Shown: positions 44,534-56,683, counted from the first letter of the stretch. The stretch is DNA of 64,000 nucleotides from Gammaproteobacteria bacterium (GCA_023475025.1 JAMCWB010000030.1:101568-165567), one strand, 5' to 3'. Program-made: numbers and translations. Notes: generated by a model not told the origin, from the sequence alone.

Positions 44534-45715
44534 ATGAGTGCTTTGCCCGGACTGGACTTTTTTCTTGGTGAAGAAGTCGACATGCTGCGAGATTCGGTTG
44601 CCGGATTCGCCGCCAAGGAAATCGCTCCGCGTGCCACCGAAGCGGACCGCACCGACCAGTTCCCCATGGATCTATGGCGCAAGTTCGGTGACATGGGGCT
44701 GCTCGGCCTGACCGTTGCGGAAGAATATGGTGGCTCGGGCATGGGCTACCTGGCGCACATGGTCGCCATGGAGGAAATCTCCCGCGCCGCCGGCGGCATT
44801 GGGCTGTCCTATGGCGCCCACTCCAACCTGTGCGTGAACCAGATTCATCGCAACGGCAGTGAAGCTCAGAAACAGAAGTACCTGCCCAAACTGATTTCCG
44901 GCGAGCATATCGGCGCGCTGGCCATGAGTGAACCCAATGCCGGCTCCGACGTGGTCTCTATGAAACTGCGTGCCGACAAGAAAGGCGACCGCTACGTTCT
45001 GAACGGCACCAAGATGTGGATCACCAACGGGCCTGACTGCCACGTTCTGGTGGTCTACGCCAAAACCGATCTCGCCGCCGGTGCCAAGGGCATGACCGCC
45101 TTCATTCTGGATACCGACACCCCCGGCTTCTCCGTCGCGCAGAAGCTCGACAAGCTCGGCATGCGCGGCTCGCATACCGGCGAACTGGTGTTTAACAACG
45201 TCGAGATCCCGGAAGAGAACATTCTCGGCGGCCTCGGTGAAGGTACCAAGGTTTTGATGAGCGGCCTGGATTACGAGCGCGCTGTACTGAGCGGTGGCCC
45301 GATGGGCCTGATGCAGGCGTCCATGGACATCGTCACCCCCTATATTCATGACCGCAAGCAGTTCGGTCAGAGCATCGGCGAGTTCCAGCTGATCCAGGGC
45401 AAGGTCGCTGACATGTACAGCACCCTTCAGGCCTGCCGTGCCTATCTCTACAGCGTGGGCAAGTACCTTGATGCCATGGGCAGCGGGCATGTCCGTCAGG
45501 TGCGCAAGGATTGTGCAGGCGTCATCCTGTACACCGCCGAGAAAGCTACCTGGATGGCCGGTGAAGCAATCCAGATCCTTGGCGGCAATGGCTATATCAA
45601 TGACTACCCAACCGGCCGCATCTGGCGCGACGCAAAACTGTACGAGATTGGCGCCGGCACCAGCGAGATCCGCCGCATGCTGATTGGGCGTGAACTGTTC
45701 AACGAGACCCGGTAA
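44534..45715 (+). CDS. liuA: Isovaleryl-CoA dehydrogenase
   Basis: A 393-residue acyl-CoA dehydrogenase. Signatures: [32 protein letters not shown], and [35 protein letters not shown] (by cores). Glu in [11 protein letters not shown] is at the position of the catalytic base of isovaleryl-CoA dehydrogenases. It converts isovaleryl-CoA to 3-methylcrotonyl-CoA using FAD and ETF. AGGAG precedes the ATG. First of the liuABCDE-like series, with 3 bp to the next gene. Confidence 0.95.
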   Translation: MSALPGLDFFLGEEVDMLRDSVAGFAAKEIAPRATEADRTDQFPMDLWRKFGDMGLLGLTVAEEYGGSGMGYLAHMVAMEEISRAAGGIGLSYGAHSNLCVNQIHRNGSEAQKQKYLPKLISGEHIGALAMSEPNAGSDVVSMKLRADKKGDRYVLNGTKMWITNGPDCHVLVVYAKTDLAAGAKGMTAFILDTDTPGFSVAQKLDKLGMRGSHTGELVFNNVEIPEENILGGLGEGTKVLMSGLDYERAVLSGGPMGLMQASMDIVTPYIHDRKQFGQSIGEFQLIQGKVADMYSTLQACRAYLYSVGKYLDAMGSGHVRQVRKDCAGVILYTAEKATWMAGEAIQILGGNGYINDYPTGRIWRDAKLYEIGAGTSEIRRMLIGRELFNETR

Positions 45716-45718
45716 TCC

Positions 45719-47326
<1,608 letters not shown>

Positions 47327-47386
47327 TTGCCATCAGCTGCCGCGTCACTTGGGCAGTTGATAGCCACAACACGGATTGAGAAAGCC

Positions 47387-48181
47387 ATGACTACGTTCAA
47401 CACAATCGAACTGGAATACAGCGCTAACGGCGTAGCGACCTTGTGGTTGAACCGGCCTGAGCGCAACAACGCGTTCAACGCCGAGATGATCAGCGAGTTG
47501 CTGGCCGCCATGAAAGAGATTCAGGCTACCCCCGAACTACGTTTCCTGCTGCTGCGCGGTCGTGGCAAGCATTTCTCCGCAGGAGCGGATCTGGCCTGGA
47601 TGCAGGAATGTGCAAAGCTCGATTATCAGGCAAACCTCAGTGACGCCAAGCAGCTTGGGCAGCTAATGGCCAGTCTGGCGCAACTCACCCTGCCGACCCT
47701 GGCCGTGGTTCAAGGAGCAGCCTTTGGTGGTGCCCTGGGTTTGATCAGTTGCTGCGATATGGCCATCGGTACCAGCGACAGCCTGTTCAGCCTATCCGAG
47801 GTGCGTATCGGCCTGCTTCCAGCCGTCATCAGCCCCTACGTAGTTCAAGCTATCGGACAACGTGCTGCCCGTCGCTACGCCTTGACAGCCGAGCGTTTCA
47901 ACGGCAAACGGGCGCAAGAACTGGGCCTGCTCGCAGAATGTTACGCGGCGGATGAGCTGAACAGCGCGCTACAGGAATGGACTGATAACCTGCTGCTCAA
48001 CAGCCCCCAAGCCATGAGCGCGACCAAGGCATTGTTGCAGACCGTCAAGCACGGTGAACTGAGCGGGGATGTACGTAGCTATACCGAAGCGGCTATTGCC
48101 GGGATCCGGGTTAGCGCTGAAGGCCAAGAAGGTTTGGGCGCCTTCTTGGCAAAGCGCAAGCCAGCATGGCAGCACAGCTGA
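47387..48181 (+). CDS. liuC: Methylglutaconyl-CoA hydratase (crotonase family)
   Basis: A 264-residue crotonase. HFSAGADLAWMQE and QGAAFGGALGLISCCDMAI give the two oxyanion glycine sites; FSLSEVRIGLLPAVISPYVV follows. The liu context assigns it as hydration of 3-methylglutaconyl-CoA to HMG-CoA. Start at 47387 is the normal crotonase N-terminus; the frame upstream to 47327 is dismissed. Confidence 0.92.
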   Translation: MTTFNTIELEYSANGVATLWLNRPERNNAFNAEMISELLAAMKEIQATPELRFLLLRGRGKHFSAGADLAWMQECAKLDYQANLSDAKQLGQLMASLAQLTLPTLAVVQGAAFGGALGLISCCDMAIGTSDSLFSLSEVRIGLLPAVISPYVVQAIGQRAARRYALTAERFNGKRAQELGLLAECYAADELNSALQEWTDNLLLNSPQAMSATKALLQTVKHGELSGDVRSYTEAAIAGIRVSAEGQEGLGAFLAKRKPAWQHS

Positions 48182-48249
48182 TAGTTACCCGATAAAGATA
48201 CTGAAAACAGAACAACCATAAAACTTCGCCATGATGTAGGACGAACAAA

Positions 48250-50193
48250 ATGATCAATACCCTGCTTATCGCCAACCGCGGCGAAATCGCCTGCCGGGTC
48301 ATGCGCACCGCCAGAGAGATGGGCATCACCACTGTTGCTGTACACAGTGAGGTTGACCGTCAAGCGCAGCATGTCCTGCAGGCCGATATAGCGATCGGTC
48401 TCGGCGGCGCGAAACCTGCGGACAGCTACTTGCTGATCGACAGAATTCTGGCCGCAGCCCACGCCAGCGGTGCTCAGGCGATCCATCCCGGTTACGGTTT
48501 TCTGTCCGAAAATGCAGGCTTCGCCCGTGCCTGTGAGAAGCAGGGCCTGATCTTCGTTGGCCCCCCCGCCTCGGCCATCGATGCCATGGGCAGCAAGTCA
48601 GCGGCCAAAGCATTGATGGAAATAGCCGGTGTGCCACTGGTGCCTGGATACCATGGCGAGGAGCAGGATCTGCAGACCTTCGTAACCGCCGCTGAACGCA
48701 TTGGCTATCCAGTGTTGCTCAAAGCCACCGCCGGAGGCGGCGGTAAGGGTATGAAAGTCGTCGAACATGAAGCGGAGTTGGCCGAGGCGCTGGCCTCGGC
48801 ACAACGGGAGGCGCAATCCTCCTTTGGCGATGCGCGCATGCTGGTGGAAAAGTATGTATTGCAACCCCGGCATGTGGAAATCCAGGTGTTCGCCGACCAG
48901 CATGGCAATGCCGTCTACCTGCATGAGCGTGATTGCTCGATCCAGCGCCGGCACCAGAAGGTCGTGGAAGAGGCCCCCGCGCCGGGCCTGTCCCCTGCCC
49001 TGCGCCAAGCCATGGGCGAGGCCGCGGTAAAGGCTGCACAGGCCATCGGTTACGTCGGCGCCGGCACGGTCGAGTTTCTGCTCGATGCCCGCGGCGAGTT
49101 CTTCTTCATGGAGATGAACACCCGGTTGCAGGTCGAACACCCGGTGACCGAGGCCATTACCGGGCAGGATCTGGTCGCCTGGCAACTGCGCGTGGCCCAG
49201 GGCGAAGCGCTGCCGTTGACTCAGGAGCAGATACCGCTCAATGGCCATGCCATCGAAGTGCGCCTGTATGCCGAAGACCCGGATCAGGACTTTCTGCCCG
49301 CCAGCGGCACCCTGGAAGTGTATCGCGAGCCAGCCCCCGGCATCGGCCGCCGTGTAGATAGCGGGGTAGCCGAAGGCGACGTCGTCTCACCTTTCTATGA
49401 TCCAATGATCGCCAAGCTGATCGCCTGGGGCGAGACACGCGAGGAGGCGCGCCTGCGTCTGCTGGCCATGCTGCGCGAGACTGTGATCGTCGGCGTACAG
49501 ACCAACCTGAAATTCCTGACCCGCATCCTGGCCCATCCGGCCTTTGCCCAAGCCGACCTCGATACTGGTTTTATCCCACGCCATGCAGAGCAGTTGCTGC
49601 CCGAACCTGAAGCCTTCGACGACGGGTTCTGGAGCACCGCAGCAAAAGCCTGGTTGCTGACAATGCCTGGCACGTCGGCCGCCTCAGCGTCCAGTCCATG
49701 GACCGGCCTGAGCAGTTGGCGTGCCGGATTGCCCGCGCAAAGCCGCTTGCACCTGCGCTGCGGTGAGCTGGAGCAGCCCTTTGCCGCCGTAGATGTAACC
49801 GACTGCTCGTACAGCCCGGATACCCAGACGCTGCTGATTACCGAGGCGCAACAGACCCGTCGCTACAGTGTCCTGATCAGCAACGGCGCCCTGTATCTGC
49901 ACTGGCATCACAGTTGGCGGCGGATCGATCGGTTTGATCCTATTGCCGAAGTGGAGCATTCCCATCAGCACGCCGGTGGTTTACAGGCACCGATGAATGG
50001 CAGCGTAGTGCGCGTCATGGTTGAGCCAGGCCAACAAGTCGAAGCTGGCGCCGTGCTGCTGGTGCTGGAAGCGATGAAGATGGAACACAGCGTCCGCGCC
50101 CCGGAAGCCGGTCGGGTCAAGGCCATCTTCTGCGCGGAGGGAGAGCTGATTGCCGAGAGCACCCTGTTGGTGGAAATGGAGGAGCAAGCATGA
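48250..50193 (+). CDS. liuD: Methylcrotonoyl-CoA carboxylase alpha (biotin) subunit
   Basis: A 647-residue biotin-dependent carboxylase subunit. Order: biotin-carboxylase N-domain (LIANRGEIACRVMRTARE), ATP-grasp (KATAGGGGKGMKVV at ~160), C-domain (MNTRLQVEHPVTEAITG), a BT linker, and the biotinyl domain with EAMKMEHSV near residue 610 carrying the modified Lys. Its stop overlaps the liuE start (ATGA), indicating coupling. Confidence 0.95.
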   Translation: MINTLLIANRGEIACRVMRTAREMGITTVAVHSEVDRQAQHVLQADIAIGLGGAKPADSYLLIDRILAAAHASGAQAIHPGYGFLSENAGFARACEKQGLIFVGPPASAIDAMGSKSAAKALMEIAGVPLVPGYHGEEQDLQTFVTAAERIGYPVLLKATAGGGGKGMKVVEHEAELAEALASAQREAQSSFGDARMLVEKYVLQPRHVEIQVFADQHGNAVYLHERDCSIQRRHQKVVEEAPAPGLSPALRQAMGEAAVKAAQAIGYVGAGTVEFLLDARGEFFFMEMNTRLQVEHPVTEAITGQDLVAWQLRVAQGEALPLTQEQIPLNGHAIEVRLYAEDPDQDFLPASGTLEVYREPAPGIGRRVDSGVAEGDVVSPFYDPMIAKLIAWGETREEARLRLLAMLRETVIVGVQTNLKFLTRILAHPAFAQADLDTGFIPRHAEQLLPEPEAFDDGFWSTAAKAWLLTMPGTSAASASSPWTGLSSWRAGLPAQSRLHLRCGELEQPFAAVDVTDCSYSPDTQTLLITEAQQTRRYSVLISNGALYLHWHHSWRRIDRFDPIAEVEHSHQHAGGLQAPMNGSVVRVMVEPGQQVEAGAVLLVLEAMKMEHSVRAPEAGRVKAIFCAEGELIAESTLLVEMEEQA

Positions 50194-51098
50194 ACCTCCC
50201 CGGCACAGTACAACTGGTGGAAGTGGGCCCGCGCGATGGCCTGCAAAACGAGGCGCAACCGATCAGCACCGCCGACAAGATCCGCCTCGTCGATGATCTG
50301 AGCGCCGCCGGCGTGTCCTGCATAGAGGTGGGCAGTTTCGTTTCACCCAAGTGGGTGCCGCAAATGGCCGGCTCCGATCAGGTATTCGCCGGCATCCGGC
50401 GCCAGCCGGGCACCCGCTATACGGCGTTGACGCCCAACCTCAAAGGTTTCGAGCAGGCCTTGCAGGCCGGCGTCAGCGAGGTGGCGGTGTTTGCCGCCGC
50501 CTCGGAGAGCTTTTCCCAGCGCAATATCAACTGCTCGATCAGCGACAGCCTCAAGCGCTTCGAGCCGATCATGGCCGCTGCCGCCGAAGCGGGCCTGCGT
50601 GTGCGCGGTTATGTGTCATGCGTGCTGGGCTGCCCCTACGAGGGCGAGGTCCCCGCCGCGCAGGTCGCCGGCATCGCCGCCGAACTGCGCGGCATGGGCT
50701 GCTATGAAGTCTCCTTGGGCGACACCATCGGCACCGGCACGCCCGGTGCGACCCGCCAACTGTTCGAGACCGTCGCCCAGCGCATGCCCAGGGAGCAGTT
50801 GGCCGGGCACTTTCACGATACCTACGGCCAAGCCCTGGCGAATATCTACGCCAGTCTGCTCGAAGGCATCAGTGTGTTCGACAGTTCGGTTGCTGGGCTC
50901 GGCGGCTGCCCCTACGCCAAGGGTGCCACCGGCAATGTAGCCAGCGAGGACGTGCTGTACATGCTCAACGGCCTGGGCATCCACACCGGTATCGACCTGG
51001 ACGCGCTGATCCAGGCGGGCAACCGCATCAGCGCCGTGCTCAAGCGCCCCTCCGGCTCACGGGTGGCCAGAGCCAGGAACAGTAACGGTAAACAATAG
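50190..51098 (+). CDS. liuE: Hydroxymethylglutaryl-CoA lyase
   Basis: A 302-residue HMG-CoA lyase. VEVGPRDGLQNE at the N-terminus, SCVLGCPYEG, GHFHDTYGQALAN (metal His residues) and SSVAGLGGCPYAKGATGNVASED with the catalytic Cys are all present (by cores). It splits HMG-CoA into acetyl-CoA and acetoacetate. Start overlaps the liuD stop. Confidence 0.96.
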   Translation: MNLPGTVQLVEVGPRDGLQNEAQPISTADKIRLVDDLSAAGVSCIEVGSFVSPKWVPQMAGSDQVFAGIRRQPGTRYTALTPNLKGFEQALQAGVSEVAVFAAASESFSQRNINCSISDSLKRFEPIMAAAAEAGLRVRGYVSCVLGCPYEGEVPAAQVAGIAAELRGMGCYEVSLGDTIGTGTPGATRQLFETVAQRMPREQLAGHFHDTYGQALANIYASLLEGISVFDSSVAGLGGCPYAKGATGNVASEDVLYMLNGLGIHTGIDLDALIQAGNRISAVLKRPSGSRVARARNSNGKQ

Positions 51099-51134
51099 CC
51101 AACGATTTCAACGGAACGAGGAGCCTCGACAACA

Positions 51135-51833
51135 ATGAATAAAATCTACCCCAATGCTCGGCATGCCCTTGAGGGGCTGATCGAAGACGGCATGACCCTG
51201 GCGGTCGGCGGATTCGGTCTGTGCGGAATTCCCGAAGCGCTGATCGGAGCGTTGCGTGACACCGGCAAGAAACACCTCACCGTCATCAGCAACAACGCCG
51301 GCGTCGACGGATTCGGCCTCGGTCAACTGCTGGAAACCCGCCAAGTTAGCAAGATGGTGTCCTCCTATGTAGGTGAGAACAAGGAGTTCGAGCGTCAGTA
51401 CCTGTCAGGCGAATTGGAACTGGAGTTCACACCGCAGGGCACCCTGGCGGAGAAGCTCAGGGCTGGTGGCGCCGGTATCCCCGCGTTCTACACCAAAACC
51501 GGCTATGGCACGCTGATCGCGGAGGGTAAGGAAACCCGCCAGTTCAATGACGAGTGGTACGTTCTGGAAACCTCTCTGACCGCCGACGTCGCCCTGATCA
51601 AGGCCTGGAAGGCCGACAAGTCAGGCAACCTGGTATTCAACAAGACGGCGCGCAACTTCAACCCGCTAGCGGCTACCGCAGGCAAAGTTTGCATTGCCGA
51701 GGTCGAGGAGATAGTCGAAACCGGCCAGCTCGATCCCGATCAGATCCATCTGCCCGGCATTTATGTTCAGCGGATTGTACTCAATGGCAACCCTGAGAAA
51801 CGTATCGAAAAACGCACCACACGGAGCGCCTGA
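51135..51833 (+). CDS. 3-oxoacid CoA-transferase subunit A
   Basis: A 232-residue alpha subunit of a succinyl-CoA:3-ketoacid (acetoacetate) CoA-transferase: [29 protein letters not shown] and [19 protein letters not shown]. With subunit B it activates the acetoacetate produced by the HMG-CoA lyase. Homologues are named ScoA or AtoD-like. The B gene begins 2 bp later. Confidence 0.94.
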   Translation: MNKIYPNARHALEGLIEDGMTLAVGGFGLCGIPEALIGALRDTGKKHLTVISNNAGVDGFGLGQLLETRQVSKMVSSYVGENKEFERQYLSGELELEFTPQGTLAEKLRAGGAGIPAFYTKTGYGTLIAEGKETRQFNDEWYVLETSLTADVALIKAWKADKSGNLVFNKTARNFNPLAATAGKVCIAEVEEIVETGQLDPDQIHLPGIYVQRIVLNGNPEKRIEKRTTRSA

Positions 51834-51835
51834 TC

Positions 51836-52486
51836 ATGGCCTGGACACGCGAACAAATGGCACAGCGAGCCGCTCAGGAACTGTCTGACGGCTTTTACGT
51901 CAACCTCGGCATCGGCCTGCCCACCCTGGTTGCCAACTACATTCCCGAGGGTATGGACGTCTGGTTGCAGAGTGAAAACGGCTTGCTCGGCATCGGCCCC
52001 TTTCCTGATGAAAGCCAAGTCGACCCTGATCTCATCAACGCCGGTAAACAAACCGTCACCAGCCTGCCAGGCAGCAGCTTCTTCGACAACGCCGAGTCTT
52101 TCGCGATGATTCGTGGTGGGCATATCAACCTGGCGATTCTCGGTGCCATGCAAGTATCGGAACGGGGCGATCTGGCCAATTGGATGATCCCCGGCAAGAT
52201 GGTCAAGGGTATGGGCGGGGCCATGGACCTGGTGGCCGGAGTCAAACGTGTGGTGGTGCTGATGGAACATACCGCCAAAGACGGCAGCCCGAAGATCCTC
52301 AGTCAATGCGATCTGCCCCTTACCGGTGTATCCGTTGTCAGCCGGATCATTACCGATCTGGCCGTCATGGATGTGACCGAAGCGGGTCTCGAGCTGATTG
52401 AGCTGGCGCCGGACATCTCACTGGACGCGCTGCAGAAAGCCACGGCCTGTCGGCTGCTGATTGATCAGTTTCAGAGCAAATATTGA
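51836..52486 (+). CDS. 3-oxoacid CoA-transferase subunit B
   Basis: A 216-residue beta subunit. [12 protein letters not shown] and [15 protein letters not shown] hold the catalytic Glu in [21 protein letters not shown] follows. Forms acetoacetyl-CoA with subunit A. A terminator-like hairpin separates it from the thiolase gene. Confidence 0.94.
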   Translation: MAWTREQMAQRAAQELSDGFYVNLGIGLPTLVANYIPEGMDVWLQSENGLLGIGPFPDESQVDPDLINAGKQTVTSLPGSSFFDNAESFAMIRGGHINLAILGAMQVSERGDLANWMIPGKMVKGMGGAMDLVAGVKRVVVLMEHTAKDGSPKILSQCDLPLTGVSVVSRIITDLAVMDVTEAGLELIELAPDISLDALQKATACRLLIDQFQSKY

Positions 52487-52564
52487 TCCGCCAGACGGTG
52501 GATTACCCTATTTCCAGCGTGGGTCACTGAGCCGCGCTGGGAATGCTGCCCGTTGGAACCTTTG

Positions 52565-52598
52565 CGTGGCACATCATCATGATGGCCACGTTTTTTTT
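52565..52598 (+). terminator. Hairpin plus T8 just before the thiolase RBS
   Basis: CGTGG (52565-52569) pairs with CCACG (52586-52590), with an inner ATCAT/ATGAT pairing, followed by eight T (52591-52598) and then the thiolase RBS GGAG. Intrinsic terminator form inside the operon; read-through or attenuation must operate if the thiolase is expressed from the liu promoter. Confidence 0.75.
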
Positions 52599-52611
52599 GG
52601 AGAACAAGATC

Positions 52612-53793
52612 ATGCAAAACGTCGTCATTGTCGCCGCAACACGCACCCCCATCGGAAGCTTCCAAGGTTCACTGGCCAACGTGCCTGCTGTCGAACTGGG
52701 CGCAAGTGTCATTCGCTCACTGCTTGGCAGTACCGGGCTCGATGCAGACCAGATAGATGAAGTAATCCTCGGCCAAGTACTGACAGCAGGCAGCGGTCAG
52801 AACCCGGCACGCCAGTCGGCAATCAGCGCAGGCCTACCTTTCAGCACCCCCGCGCTGACCCTGAACAAGCTATGTGGTTCTGGACTCAAGGCCGTGCACA
52901 TGGCCATTCAGGCTATCCGTTGCGGGGACGCCGAGGCCATCATTGCCGGCGGTATGGAAAGCATGAGTCTGGCGCCTTATATTCTGCCCAAGGCCAGAAC
53001 CGGCCTGCGCATGGGCCATACCCAGTTGGAAGACAGCCTGCTCAAGGATGGCCTGATCGATGCCTTCAACGACTATCACATGGGCATCACTGCCGAGAAC
53101 CTGGCCAGCCAGTATCAGCTAAGCCGTGAAGAGCAGGACGCCTATGCCCTGCTGTCACAACAGCGTGCCAATGCGGCGATCAATGCCGGACGCTTCAAGG
53201 ACGAAATCACTCCAGTGCTTATTCCTCAGCGCAAGGGCGACCCGCTGATCTTCGATACCGATGAACAACCCCGCGCGGACACCTCGCAGGCCAGCCTTGC
53301 CAGTCTCAGACCTGCTTTCAAAAAGGACGGCAGCGTCACGGCCGGTAATGCCTCAACGCTGAATGACGGCGCCGCAGCCGTGTTGTTGATGTCGGCCAGC
53401 AAGGCGCAGGCGCTGAATCTGCCGATTCTTGCCCATATCAAAGGCTACGCCAGTGCCGGTGTTGATCCATCGATCATGGGCATCGGGCCGGTTCCAGCGA
53501 GTAAAAAGTGTCTGAGCAAAGCTGGCTGGTCAATCGCTGACCTCGACCTGATCGAGGCCAATGAAGCGTTTGCGGCCCAGTGTCTATCAGTAGGCAAGGA
53601 ACTCGAATGGGATCTGGACAAGGTCAATGTCAACGGCGGCGCCATTGCCCTGGGACATCCCATTGGTGCATCCGGTTGCCGGGTGTTGGTCACATTGCTG
53701 CATGAAATGGCACGACGGGATGCCAGAAAAGGACTGGCAGCACTCTGCATTGGTGGTGGCCAAGGTGTTGCACTGGCAGTAGAACGGCCCTGA
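52612..53793 (+). CDS. atoB: Acetyl-CoA acetyltransferase (thiolase)
   Basis: A 393-residue thiolase. Active Cys in [13 protein letters not shown] near residue 89, [25 protein letters not shown] (His) and CIGGGQGVA (second Cys) are intact. It cleaves acetoacetyl-CoA to two acetyl-CoA, ending the route. Start at 52612 follows TTGGAG; the frame from 52543 runs through the terminator and is rejected. Confidence 0.94.
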   Translation: MQNVVIVAATRTPIGSFQGSLANVPAVELGASVIRSLLGSTGLDADQIDEVILGQVLTAGSGQNPARQSAISAGLPFSTPALTLNKLCGSGLKAVHMAIQAIRCGDAEAIIAGGMESMSLAPYILPKARTGLRMGHTQLEDSLLKDGLIDAFNDYHMGITAENLASQYQLSREEQDAYALLSQQRANAAINAGRFKDEITPVLIPQRKGDPLIFDTDEQPRADTSQASLASLRPAFKKDGSVTAGNASTLNDGAAAVLLMSASKAQALNLPILAHIKGYASAGVDPSIMGIGPVPASKKCLSKAGWSIADLDLIEANEAFAAQCLSVGKELEWDLDKVNVNGGAIALGHPIGASGCRVLVTLLHEMARRDARKGLAALCIGGGQGVALAVERP

Positions 53794-53802
53794 CAACATT
53801 TT

Positions 53803-53837
53803 ATTCTTTCAATAGAATAAAAATCTTGGTATAGAAT
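53803..53837 (+). promoter_or_regulatory. Tandem palindrome regulatory element E
   Basis: Units 53803-53818 (ATTCT-N6-AGAAT, perfect arms) and 53822-53837 (AATCT-N6-AGAAT), 19 bp apart. TAGATA at 53854-53859, 16 bp after the element, may be the -10. It starts 10 bp after the thiolase stop and directs the MDR gene at 53916. Confidence 0.68.
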
Positions 53838-53915
53838 AATATAGGTCGCAGCGTAGATATACTCCCCGACATGGGCATTACCCGGTCCGCTATCTACGAC
53901 AATAAGGAGACAACA

Positions 53916-54842
53916 ATGAAAGCAGCTGTCATCACCGAACGTGGCGCACTTCCCATCATGCAAGACTTCCCGGAACCAGCTCCTCGGGAGGGCGCGGTAC
54001 TTATTGACGTCGATACCGCCGGCCTGGGTGGATGGGATGTCCTCGGTGCCTATCGCCTGGGGGTAGAGTACCCCTGCGTTATCCGTGGCGAAGGGGTGGG
54101 CCGCACAGAGGATGGCCAGCGTGTCTACTTCGGAGAACGCTCTGTGCTGCCGTTCGGGGCCTGGGCGGAACGGACCTTGGTGCCGGTAGAAGAAGTCTGG
54201 CCAGTGCCGGATCATATTGATGATCGCACGGCCATTACCATGGGTATTGCCGCAACCGGTGCATTGGTCCCTCTGGAAGTGGCAAATATCCAGCCGGGCG
54301 AGAGCGTTTTGATTCTGGGTGGCACCGGCACCTTGGGGCAGATTGCCCTGCAACTGGCCCGTTATCTGGGAGCGGGCAAAGTGGTTGCCGCCGGCAGAAG
54401 CGAAGAGGCTTTGGCACGTCTGAAAGAACGCGGTATCGCAGACGCAACGGTACGCTTGAAGGGTGACGACAGCGATGTGGCTGCGCTAAAAAAAGAAGCC
54501 GGGGATGGCTTTGACGTTGTTCTCGATCTGGTATGCGGGCAACCCATGCTGAATGCCTTGCAGGCCACCCGCTGGGGTGCGCGGATCATGACAATCGGCA
54601 CCGGAGCAGGCCGTCAAGTCAATCTCGACATCGCCAATCTGCTGTTCAGAACCCTGTCATGCATCGGCACCGGTCAACGCCCACCAGCGGACCGCCGCAA
54701 GATATGGGAACGCTTGCTGAACATTGCAACAGAACAGAATATCAGCGTGGACTATGCCGAATTCCCCTTCGATGACACACCAACGGCATGGACATCACAG
54801 GTAAGCGGGCCCCATGCGAAAATCTATGCAAGGATAAGCTAG
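53916..54842 (+). CDS. MDR-family NADP(H)-dependent oxidoreductase (copy 1)
   Basis: A 308-residue medium-chain dehydrogenase/reductase of the zinc-free quinone-oxidoreductase type: GroES-like N-half, then Rossmann GGTGTLGQIALQLARYLGAG near residue 130. No structural-zinc Cys cluster is present. It would reduce an enone or quinone, or act on an alcohol. Start at 53916 follows AAGGAG; the frame from 53871 is not supported. It is nearly the same protein as 61857-62783, and a truncated third copy lies 600 bp downstream. Element E controls it. Confidence 0.9.
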   Translation: MKAAVITERGALPIMQDFPEPAPREGAVLIDVDTAGLGGWDVLGAYRLGVEYPCVIRGEGVGRTEDGQRVYFGERSVLPFGAWAERTLVPVEEVWPVPDHIDDRTAITMGIAATGALVPLEVANIQPGESVLILGGTGTLGQIALQLARYLGAGKVVAAGRSEEALARLKERGIADATVRLKGDDSDVAALKKEAGDGFDVVLDLVCGQPMLNALQATRWGARIMTIGTGAGRQVNLDIANLLFRTLSCIGTGQRPPADRRKIWERLLNIATEQNISVDYAEFPFDDTPTAWTSQVSGPHAKIYARIS

Positions 54843-55032
54843 AGGTCTGTACACGAGGCCACTGCGGGACGTCACTCTTTGGAGTGGTGTCCCCAGGGGG
54901 CTCATGAATACATAAGCGAGTCAGACGCCGCCGAAAGGCAGACATATAGACTTGCCACAATCATCAATATGATTAAAACAGTAATCACAAAGCCCAATAG
55001 ATCCCACCAACAAATAGAAGAGGGACAACATC

Positions 55033-55230
55033 ATGATACTTGTAGCGAGGTACATGACAGCCATAGCCATCCTGCTGCTGCTGATGCTAGGCTGCTCGGA
55101 ACTGGATACCAAGGGACAACTTGCCATTACTCCACATGAAAAAAGCCAGGCAAGGCACCCCTGCGTCCACATCAAGCAACAAGTATGCAGTCCACCGCCA
55201 AACGTTTCAATTGGAGATATGTTCCGATAA
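55033..55230 (+). CDS. Possible small lipoprotein
   Basis: A 65-codon frame preceded by AGAGGG. MTAIAILLLLMLGCSELD (from residue 8) resembles a lipoprotein signal with Cys after LG. The rest has no family. It is the only coding candidate in the 605-bp stretch 54843-55447 between the intact and truncated MDR copies; the remaining bases show no clear feature. Confidence 0.4.
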   Translation: MILVARYMTAIAILLLLMLGCSELDTKGQLAITPHEKSQARHPCVHIKQQVCSPPPNVSIGDMFR

Positions 55231-55447
55231 CACGAGGTTTTCAAATGACCTTCCCCAAGCCGGCCATTGTCGCATTCGTAGCTGCTTTTCTCGCAGGCCT
55301 CCTGCGCTCCTGCCACCTGGGAGTAGTGATATTCACACAATAACCAGAGGCAACGACCTGACTCTGCGTTCACCCCAAGGCAAACCACCCAGATGCTCTC
55401 TTGGCAAGGGTGTGTTAATGGCCCAGCGGAATTTGCACACCTAAGCC

Positions 55448-56084
55448 GCTAAACCACATCGATGATCGCACGGCTATTACCATGGGGATCGCGGCCACAG
55501 GCGCGCTGGTTCCGCTGGAAGCAGCCAGTATCCAGCCAGGTGAAAACGTTCTGATCCTGGGCGGTACCGGCACGCTCGGCCAGATTGCATTGCAGTTGGC
55601 ACGCTACCTTGGGGCTGGCAGGGTCGTCGCAGCAGGCCGAAGCGAGAAGGCTCTGGCCCGGCTGACGGAACGTGGTATCGCCGATGCAACAGTCTGTCTG
55701 AAAGGCGACGACACTGACGTTGCGGCGCTGAAAAAGGAAGCTGGCGACGGTTTCGACGTGGTGCTCGACCTGGTATGCGGACAGCCCATGCTCAAGGCGT
55801 TAAAAGCGTCGCGCTGGGGCGCCAGGATCATGACCATCGGGACCGGAGCCGGTCATCAGGTCAATCTCGATATCGCCGATCTACTGTTCAAAACGCTTTC
55901 CTGCATCGGCACTGGCCAACGCCCCCCTGCAGACCGCCGCCAGATTTGGGAACGCCTTCTCACCATCGCAACCGAGCAGAACATTTCCGTTGACTATTCC
56001 GAGTTTGCCTTTGAAGACTCGCCCCAGGCCTGGACGTCCCAGGTCGACGGCCCACACGCAAAGATCTATGCCAAAATCAGATAG
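55448..56084 (+). pseudogene. 5'-truncated third copy of the MDR oxidoreductase
   Basis: From about 55448 the frame reads HIDDRTAITMGIAATGALVP and continues to the normal C-terminus (PHAKIYAKI) at 56084, matching residues ~95-308 of the intact copies. The N-terminal ~93 residues, promoter and start are missing; the sequence upstream is unrelated. The first Met (55482) lies inside the cofactor domain and has no RBS. A perfect terminator follows at 56128. Confidence 0.8.
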
Positions 56085-56127
56085 CTACCCGCGTAGCTGG
56101 AACGCATCGGGCTGATGATTCCCCTTG

Positions 56128-56164
56128 GGAAGGACGAGCTTTTAAAGCAGATCCTTCCTTTTTT
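56128..56164 (+). terminator. Intrinsic terminator after the MDR remnant
   Basis: GGAAGGA (56128-56134) pairs with TCCTTCC (56152-56158), with an inner GCTT/AAGC stem, followed by TTTTTTATTT. Also lies downstream of the convergent ferredoxin gene. Confidence 0.8.
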
Positions 56165-56185
56165 ATTTACACGATCCCCCTGGTC

Positions 56186-56509
56186 TCAAATCTGGGTTGG
56201 AGGAAACGTCACCGCCATCCCCTCATGTTCGGCCTGCAAGGTTACACAGCAGCCCAGCCGGCTCTGGGCAAGCCGGGGAGCCGCGACCCCTTCAAGCATG
56301 TCGTCTTCCATGCCATCCATTTCCGGCAACCGATCCAGCCACGACTCGTCAATATAAACGTGGCAGGTGGCGCACTGGCACGCCCCTCCACAATCACCCA
56401 GGATCCCTTCCAGACCGTGATTGGCCGCAACCTGCATGAGCGTCTGGCCCGCAGCGGCTTCTACAACCTGTTGACGATCATCTGAAAAATTGAAAATTAC
56501 AGTTGGCAT
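56186..56509 (-). CDS. Putidaredoxin-type 2Fe-2S ferredoxin
   Basis: A 107-residue ferredoxin. CGGACQCATCHVYI gives the C-x5-C-x2-C ligands near residues 39-48, with an extra Cys inside the loop, and LGCCVTL the fourth ligand near residue 87. This is the adrenodoxin/putidaredoxin class that feeds P450s and some oxygenases. Start at 56509 follows GGAG. It is divergent from the Rieske-type genes (199-bp gap with an A/T-rich centre) and may serve them, the P450 at 10466, or both. No ferredoxin reductase gene is in the window. Confidence 0.9.
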   Translation of the reverse strand: MPTVIFNFSDDRQQVVEAAAGQTLMQVAANHGLEGILGDCGGACQCATCHVYIDESWLDRLPEMDGMEDDMLEGVAAPRLAQSRLGCCVTLQAEHEGMAVTFPPTQI

Positions 56510-56683
56510 TGGGGTTCTCCGCGCCTGACGGCTTCCGGTAACTGGGTAATTCATGATGCCTTAAGAAATCGCAGATTTGAACACTTATAAAATATCTGTC
56601 TATTTTAATTTGATTAAAATGCCGAGCCAGGCTAAAGTATTTTCAGGCATTTTCCGCAAGGCGAAGGCCACACATAACACCAA

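Noticed and set aside
54921..55388. A 155-codon - strand frame in the gap between MDR copies
   Set aside because: No RBS, no recognisable domain, and its content is largely the reverse of a small possible lipoprotein frame. Kept only as unassigned DNA.
56560..56640. A/T-rich centre between ferredoxin and Rieske genes as a seventh tandem element
   Set aside because: AATATCTGTCTATTTTAAT has some resemblance, but the AGAAT arms and the 19-bp repeat spacing are missing.
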